Below are positions 51,236 to 55,187 of a DNA stretch of 55,187 bases, piece after piece. Within the stretch, counting starts at the first letter, position 1; the number at the start of each line of letters is the position of its first letter. The notes under the pieces are model-generated. The model was given only the letters and a program-made list of their open reading frames with translations, searched no databases and was not told the origin of the DNA. A program made the translations under genes and the position numbers. Source of the stretch: Oligoflexales bacterium. Lineage in GTDB: Bacteria; Bdellovibrionota_B; Oligoflexia; Oligoflexales; JALZUQ01. The stretch spans positions 1-55,187 of the forward strand of contig JALZUQ010000003.1 in assembly GCA_023301465.1 (NCBI GenBank), given 5' to 3'.

Positions 51236-52591
51236 TCAGAAAAACTCGATTTCCTTGATTTCAGGTATGGAATCATTCGCTTTTTCTAAGTCGTTTTCCC
51301 ATCTTTCACTCATTGATTCTACTTCAATGAGATCCATTTCTTGGCTTTCAGAGGATTCGTTTTCTAGATCATAATCGGAGGCTGACGCTATTCCATCATA
51401 TTCTTTTGCGACTGTGTATCCAGAAGTAGTGGGGTTATCAACGATATTAGTTCGATTAGCTGCGAGTTCAGTTCTTTTTGCTAAAATAACTTTACCCTTA
51501 CTATGTTGCACATTGACCCAGTTACTGATTTGCTCTGAGGGATCATTTAATGCTGCAGTTAGGTATAGTTTATTATCATATGAATGAGGCTGGTTTAATA
51601 ATGCTACTAAAGCATTTTTTCTCGCAGATCCACTGACATAAGGTATTGCGTACCTTAATAAATATGCAGTTGAATTATCATGTGCCTCATGGAACCTCGT
51701 AAAATACCTTGAAACCAAAGGTTGTCTCGTATTTCCAAATAAATTTTGAATCTCAGACCTTGAAAGAACTTCACCAAATTCCACAAGAGTTTGAGCAGCT
51801 TCAAATTTTAACCAAAACTTCTGATCAGTTATCAAAAAGTCTCTTAAAAGAGTATCAGCTCCACGCTTTCTTGCGGCTCTTATCATGCGAATTGTTTGTA
51901 AGCGTTTGAAAATGAATCTGTGTGTTAGGCCTTTTATTAACTTTTTTTGTGCTCTTTTAGACCAAAACTCACCCATGTTACCTTTGTCATTGATATAGGT
52001 ATTTGGAATCGAAGCGTAAAGGTTTTCTAGTGTGTTATAGTTTGAGTTATCAGATACTTCAGTGATCGAGCTGCCAATTTCCTCTTCAATACTATCAACT
52101 TTTGCTTCTTCCGCCTCAGCTATGACTTCAGTTTCATTCGATTTTGATTTTTTAGAAGAGTTATTCGTTTCAGTTTTGACTATTGGAGCTTGATCACTTC
52201 CAGCAAAGTGCTCATAAGCAAAGTAGGATGCCGTGCTAATAACGCATAGAGCAATGACAGCAGCAAATATTTTGTAATATGATCGATCAGATCCTATGTT
52301 ACCGCTAGCTCCCAAAAGCTCAATATCCCCATTATCTCCCATGATCGTATGGTTTTCTGCTTCTGGTGCAAGAAAAGCATGATCTGCACTAGTTGCTAAT
52401 TCAAAGCCTCCAGCAGAGGAGTCGGTAGTAGATAAATCAAGAAAACCTTGGTCTTGTTGGCCTGTGCCCAAGACCGCTGTTGGTTCAGCTAATTGGAAAG
52501 AAGGCTCAGATTGCATCGTGCCAAAGCTGGCAGCAGAAGAAGCAAGGGTTCCGTCTGTTAAATCCAGTATTTGTTTTTTATCATCTGACAT
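51236..52591 (-). CDS. Single-pass membrane protein with disordered N-terminus and helical repeat domain
   Basis: 451 residues with AAGGAG before the ATG and no cleavable signal. The first 100 residues are Ser/Ala/Gly/Asp-rich and disordered, with repeated acidic-leucine motifs (ILDLTDG, FLDLST, FELATS, IELLGAS). One membrane helix lies at about 105-126. The outer part has an acidic linker, then a helical domain (about 200-340) with HEAT-like features (FWLKFEAAQTLVEFGEV, ARKNALVALLNQ). The short repeated cytoplasmic motifs could be docking sites. No family recognised. Confidence 0.75.
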   Translation of the reverse strand: MSDDKKQILDLTDGTLASSAASFGTMQSEPSFQLAEPTAVLGTGQQDQGFLDLSTTDSSAGGFELATSADHAFLAPEAENHTIMGDNGDIELLGASGNIGSDRSYYKIFAAVIALCVISTASYFAYEHFAGSDQAPIVKTETNNSSKKSKSNETEVIAEAEEAKVDSIEEEIGSSITEVSDNSNYNTLENLYASIPNTYINDKGNMGEFWSKRAQKKLIKGLTHRFIFKRLQTIRMIRAARKRGADTLLRDFLITDQKFWLKFEAAQTLVEFGEVLSRSEIQNLFGNTRQPLVSRYFTRFHEAHDNSTAYLLRYAIPYVSGSARKNALVALLNQPHSYDNKLYLTAALNDPSEQISNWVNVQHSKGKVILAKRTELAANRTNIVDNPTTSGYTVAKEYDGIASASDYDLENESSESQEMDLIEVESMSERWENDLEKANDSIPEIKEIEFF

Positions 52592-52753
52592 AGTTAACTC
52601 CTTGATGAAACAAGCATCATGGTCAGTTATCGAACAAATTCAAAAAATGTTTAGGATTCTTTCAAAAAAAATATCGTAGAGAAAATATTACGTTAAAATA
52701 AGTAAGTTAAATCAATGGCTTATACCTGGCTATATGAAGAGGGGGCTTTTATC

Positions 52754-52819
52754 ATGAATCTTAAGTTGCTAATATCTTGGGATGTTATAGAAAAGATGCT
52801 ACGGATTTCTCGACTTTAA
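52754..52819 (+). CDS. Possible 21-residue peptide upstream of fusA
   Basis: GAGGGGG lies eight bases before an ATG at 52754, a strong ribosome-binding site. The frame reads 21 codons (MNLKLLISWDVIEKMLRISR plus Leu) to TAA, 54 bases before fusA. It is in the 282-base gap 52592-52873, which otherwise shows no gene. It may be a regulatory upstream ORF or chance. Confidence 0.4.
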   Translation: MNLKLLISWDVIEKMLRISRL

Positions 52820-52873
52820 ACTTTTTTGGTCTTGGAGTTTGATCATTCACATTTAATATTTTGGGACGGGGTT

Positions 52874-54967
52874 ATGGCTCTTAAACTAGAAAAAGTTCGC
52901 AACATTGGAATCTCTGCACACATTGATTCCGGTAAGACAACACTCACAGAACGTATTTTATTCTACACTGGATTGATCCACAAAATTGGAGAAGTCAGGG
53001 GAGCTGGTGATGGTGCCACGATGGACCACATGGAACTCGAAAAAGAACGCGGTATCACAATTACTTCTGCCGCTACCCAAGTAAACTGGAAAGATATTAC
53101 GATTAATATCATTGATACACCGGGTCACGTTGACTTTACCGTAGAAGTAGAACGTTCTCTAAGGGTACTCGATGGTGCTATTTTAGTTCTTTGCGGAGCT
53201 TCTGGAGTTCAGTCTCAGTCGATTACTGTAGATAGACAAATGAAACGTTATAGCGTTCCTTGTCTTGCTTTTATTAATAAGATGGACCGTGCTGGAGCAA
53301 ACGCTTTCCGAGTTATTGGTCAGCTTCGAGAAAAACTAAATCATAATGCAGTTGCAATGCAAATTCCTATTGGTTCAGAGCATGATTATCAGGGTGCTGT
53401 AGATTTAGTACGTATGGTTGCTTACTTCCATGATGGCGAAAAAGGCGAAACTGTTCGTGAAGAGCCAATCCCTGCGGACATGAAAGAACAAGCAGATGAG
53501 TATCGTGCTATTATGCTTGATGCATTGTCGATGCATAGCGATGAGATGATGGAGCTCATGCTCGAAGAAAAAGAAGTTCCAGAAGAACTTATCCATAAGG
53601 TAACTAGAGAAGTTGTTTTAGCTCGTTCGTTGACGCCAGTGTTTATGGGTTCTGCTTTTAAAAACAAAGGCGTTCAGCCACTATTAGATGCAGTTGATCG
53701 TTACTTGCCGACTCCACTAGACCGCCAATACACCGCGACAGATAACGATAAAAGCGAAGAAGTAAAAATTTATCCTAAAGCTGATTTACCTCTTGTAGCG
53801 ATGGCTTTTAAGATTACCGACGAGACTTTCGGTCAGTTGACTTACACAAGAATTTATCAGGGCTCCCTCAAAAAGGGCGAGTCTCCATATAATTCTCGTA
53901 TGAAAAAGAAACTGCGTGTTGGGCGTATCGTGAGGATGCACTCCGATAAAAAGCAAGATGTTGATGTTGCTTATGCTGGAGATATTGTTGCGATGGTAGG
54001 TGTCGACTGTGCATCTGGTGACACTTTCTGTGAGGAAGGTACAAACTTATCCCTAGAAAACATCTTTGTGCCAGAGCCAGTGATTGAACTATCTATTAAG
54101 CCAGAGAAGCAAGATGACTTAACAAAACTTTCAAAAGCATTGAATAGATTCCAAAAAGAAGATCCAACATTTAGAGTTTGGGTAGATAAAGAGAGTAACG
54201 AAACACGCATTGCAGGAATGGGTGAGCTTCACTTGGAGATTTATGTTGAGCGTATTCAACGTGAATACAAAGCAAACGTAGTCGTTGGGCAGCCAAAAGT
54301 TAACTACCGTGAAGCACCTTCTATGGTTGCAAAGTATGACCACAAACACAAGAAACAAACAGGTGGTTCTGGTCAGTACGCTCACATGGTCGGAAAGTTA
54401 ACTCCACTACCTGTAGAATCAGAAGAAACATATATTTTTAAGAATAATGTTGTTGGTGGGTCTATTCCAAAAGAATACATACCGGGTATCGAAAAAGGCC
54501 TTAACGAAGCAATTGTGAAGGGACCTCTTGCAGGTTGCCAAGTTATTCAGACTCAGTTTGATTTAGATGATGGTGGTTTTCACCCAGTGGATTCATCAGA
54601 AATGGCATTTAAGGTTTGTGCAAAAGCTGCTTTCAAGCAAGCTTTCTTAGCCGCAGATCCTAAGCTCTTAGAGCCAATCATGAAAGTAGAAGCAGAAACT
54701 CCAATGGAATTCCAAGGTACCGTTCAAGGTGATTTGAGTTCACGTCGTGGAATGCTTCTTGGTACAGACATGATGGAAGATTATGTTGTCATTCTTGCAG
54801 AAGTTCCATTATCAGAGATGTTTGGATACTCAACGGATCTTCGCTCCAAAACTCAAGGTAAAGCAACCTTTACGATGGAATTTGCAAAGTACCGTGCGGT
54901 ACCAACAAATATTCAGGCACAGATTGTTGCAAAGCATAAAGAAGATCAGGCTAAAGGTAACAAATAG
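52874..54967 (+). CDS. fusA: Elongation factor G, spirochaete/mitochondrial EF-G1-like type
   Basis: 697 residues from the ATG at 52874 (GGGA eight bases upstream); the frame is open from 52826. Translocase GTPase of protein synthesis. GTP-binding motifs AHIDSGKT (15-22), KERGITI, DTPGH and NKMD are intact. The AHIDSGKT form (instead of AHVDAGKT) and [12 protein letters not shown] fit the spd/mtEFG1 branch found in spirochaetes, planctomycetes, delta-proteobacteria and mitochondria. Domains III-V follow ([19 protein letters not shown]). It is not in a str operon here: no rpsL, rpsG or tuf adjoins. Confidence 0.93.
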   Translation: MALKLEKVRNIGISAHIDSGKTTLTERILFYTGLIHKIGEVRGAGDGATMDHMELEKERGITITSAATQVNWKDITINIIDTPGHVDFTVEVERSLRVLDGAILVLCGASGVQSQSITVDRQMKRYSVPCLAFINKMDRAGANAFRVIGQLREKLNHNAVAMQIPIGSEHDYQGAVDLVRMVAYFHDGEKGETVREEPIPADMKEQADEYRAIMLDALSMHSDEMMELMLEEKEVPEELIHKVTREVVLARSLTPVFMGSAFKNKGVQPLLDAVDRYLPTPLDRQYTATDNDKSEEVKIYPKADLPLVAMAFKITDETFGQLTYTRIYQGSLKKGESPYNSRMKKKLRVGRIVRMHSDKKQDVDVAYAGDIVAMVGVDCASGDTFCEEGTNLSLENIFVPEPVIELSIKPEKQDDLTKLSKALNRFQKEDPTFRVWVDKESNETRIAGMGELHLEIYVERIQREYKANVVVGQPKVNYREAPSMVAKYDHKHKKQTGGSGQYAHMVGKLTPLPVESEETYIFKNNVVGGSIPKEYIPGIEKGLNEAIVKGPLAGCQVIQTQFDLDDGGFHPVDSSEMAFKVCAKAAFKQAFLAADPKLLEPIMKVEAETPMEFQGTVQGDLSSRRGMLLGTDMMEDYVVILAEVPLSEMFGYSTDLRSKTQGKATFTMEFAKYRAVPTNIQAQIVAKHKEDQAKGNK

Positions 54968-54995
54968 TCTTTCTTAACTTGAGTATTAGAATTTT

Positions 54996-55027
54996 AACCG
55001 GGCTTTTTCGAAAGTCCGGTTTTTTTT
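54996..55027 (+). terminator. Rho-independent terminator after fusA
   Basis: AACCGG and CCGGTT pair at 54996-55001 and 55015-55020, extended by a GCTTT/AAAGT stretch with one G-T pair, loop TTCG (a stable tetraloop), then a T-run to 55027. Confidence 0.88.
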
Positions 55028-55064
55028 AAGTAAAATTGATCTGCTTTAGTTGAGATGAGGGCGA

Positions 55065-55138
55065 TTCACGCTCTAACGTGAACGTAGTCGTGATCGTGAT
55101 CAGCTCAAAGAGCGGTGATCCTGATCGTCGTTAACGAC
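55065..55138. other. Cluster of three inverted repeats, GATC-rich
   Basis: Directly after the fusA terminator. TTCACG (55065-55070) pairs with CGTGAA (55077-55082). An imperfect stem centres on GCTC-AAA-GAGC (55103-55113), with TGATC/GATCA arms and four GATC sites between 55092 and 55126. GTCGTTAACGAC (55127-55138) is a perfect palindrome. This 75-base stretch is richer in G+C than its surroundings. No gene is visible. It could be a protein-binding site, a structured RNA or a small repeat. Confidence 0.55.
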
Positions 55139-55187
55139 ACAATTTACTTAACATTGATACAATTCTAATAATTAAATGTTTTCCTTC

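Noticed and set aside
1-55187. tRNA, rRNA, CRISPR array, prophage or insertion sequence
   Set aside because: None seen on either strand. The only regular tandem array is the spacer-less octanucleotide repeat, and no transposase or integrase frame exists.

Overview
The window looks like chromosomal DNA of an AT-rich, Gram-negative-type bacterium. Evidence for this is the many proteins with a lipoprotein signal peptide (lipobox Cys near residue 16-24), a predicted Tat substrate, LipB, RuvAB, endonuclease III and a Taq-type M32 carboxypeptidase. The elongation factor G resembles the spirochaete/planctomycete/delta-proteobacterial (mitochondrial EF-G1-like) type. My best guess is the Bdellovibrionota/Oligoflexia or a related 'delta' lineage. 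This is inferred from gene style only; no rRNA or other marker is present. No tRNA, rRNA, CRISPR array, prophage or insertion sequence was seen.

Layout. 1-3508: an octanucleotide tandem repeat at the window edge, a nucleotide-translocase-like transporter, a lipoprotein, an unusual GC-richer element and an exported protein built of four Cys-containing repeats. 3686-6224: a HelD-like helicase overlapping a small chorismate mutase. 6274-12282: three lipoproteins, the last with two c-type heme motifs, transcribed divergently from a Tat-exported DUF1501-like protein. 12275-15039: pgsA, an App1-like (DUF2183) HAD phosphatase and a ParB-like protein. 15246-21850: a surface-lipoprotein locus (vWA protein, nine-repeat Ig-like protein with DUF1554-like end, alpha/beta hydrolase, second vWA protein).

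22242-29282 is one long, tightly packed minus-strand run: HAMP-like membrane protein, ruvA, ruvB, small membrane protein, XPB-type helicase, Bax1-like (DUF790) nuclease, DHH phosphoesterase, lipB. Most junctions overlap by 4-17 bases. It joins Holliday-junction processing with an archaeal/eukaryal-style XPB-Bax1 pair. 29557-33521 holds a large Cys-rich lipoprotein, a small lipoprotein gene interrupted at a T8 tract, an NTF2-like protein and a SRPBCC-GyrI fusion. 33518-35779 is ferredoxin, nth and an NlpC/P60-like lipoprotein. 35858-41434 is pepA, a short leader ORF, a coiled-coil exported protein, a four-helix membrane protein, an MTA/SAH-deaminase-type amidohydrolase and a dihydroorotase, nearly all joined by ATGA overlaps.

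42409-45838 holds a sphingosine-1-phosphate-lyase-like PLP enzyme, a DUF819 membrane protein lacking a normal start codon, and a divergent short-chain dehydrogenase. 45910-50981 has an exported EEP-family nuclease/phosphatase, a cupin, and a run of CaCA exchanger, CPBP protease and M32 carboxypeptidase. 51021-54967 has a 42-residue membrane peptide, a single-pass membrane protein, a short ORF and fusA. After the fusA terminator the window ends in a cluster of GATC-rich inverted repeats.

The items I rate most interesting are the XPB-Bax1 module inside a ruvAB run, the T8-interrupted lipoprotein, the divergent cytochrome/DUF1501 locus, the vWA/Ig lipoprotein locus and the unexplained element at 2547-2692. 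Starts were moved from the longest reading frame wherever a Shine-Dalgarno-like sequence favoured an internal codon; the reasons are in each entry.
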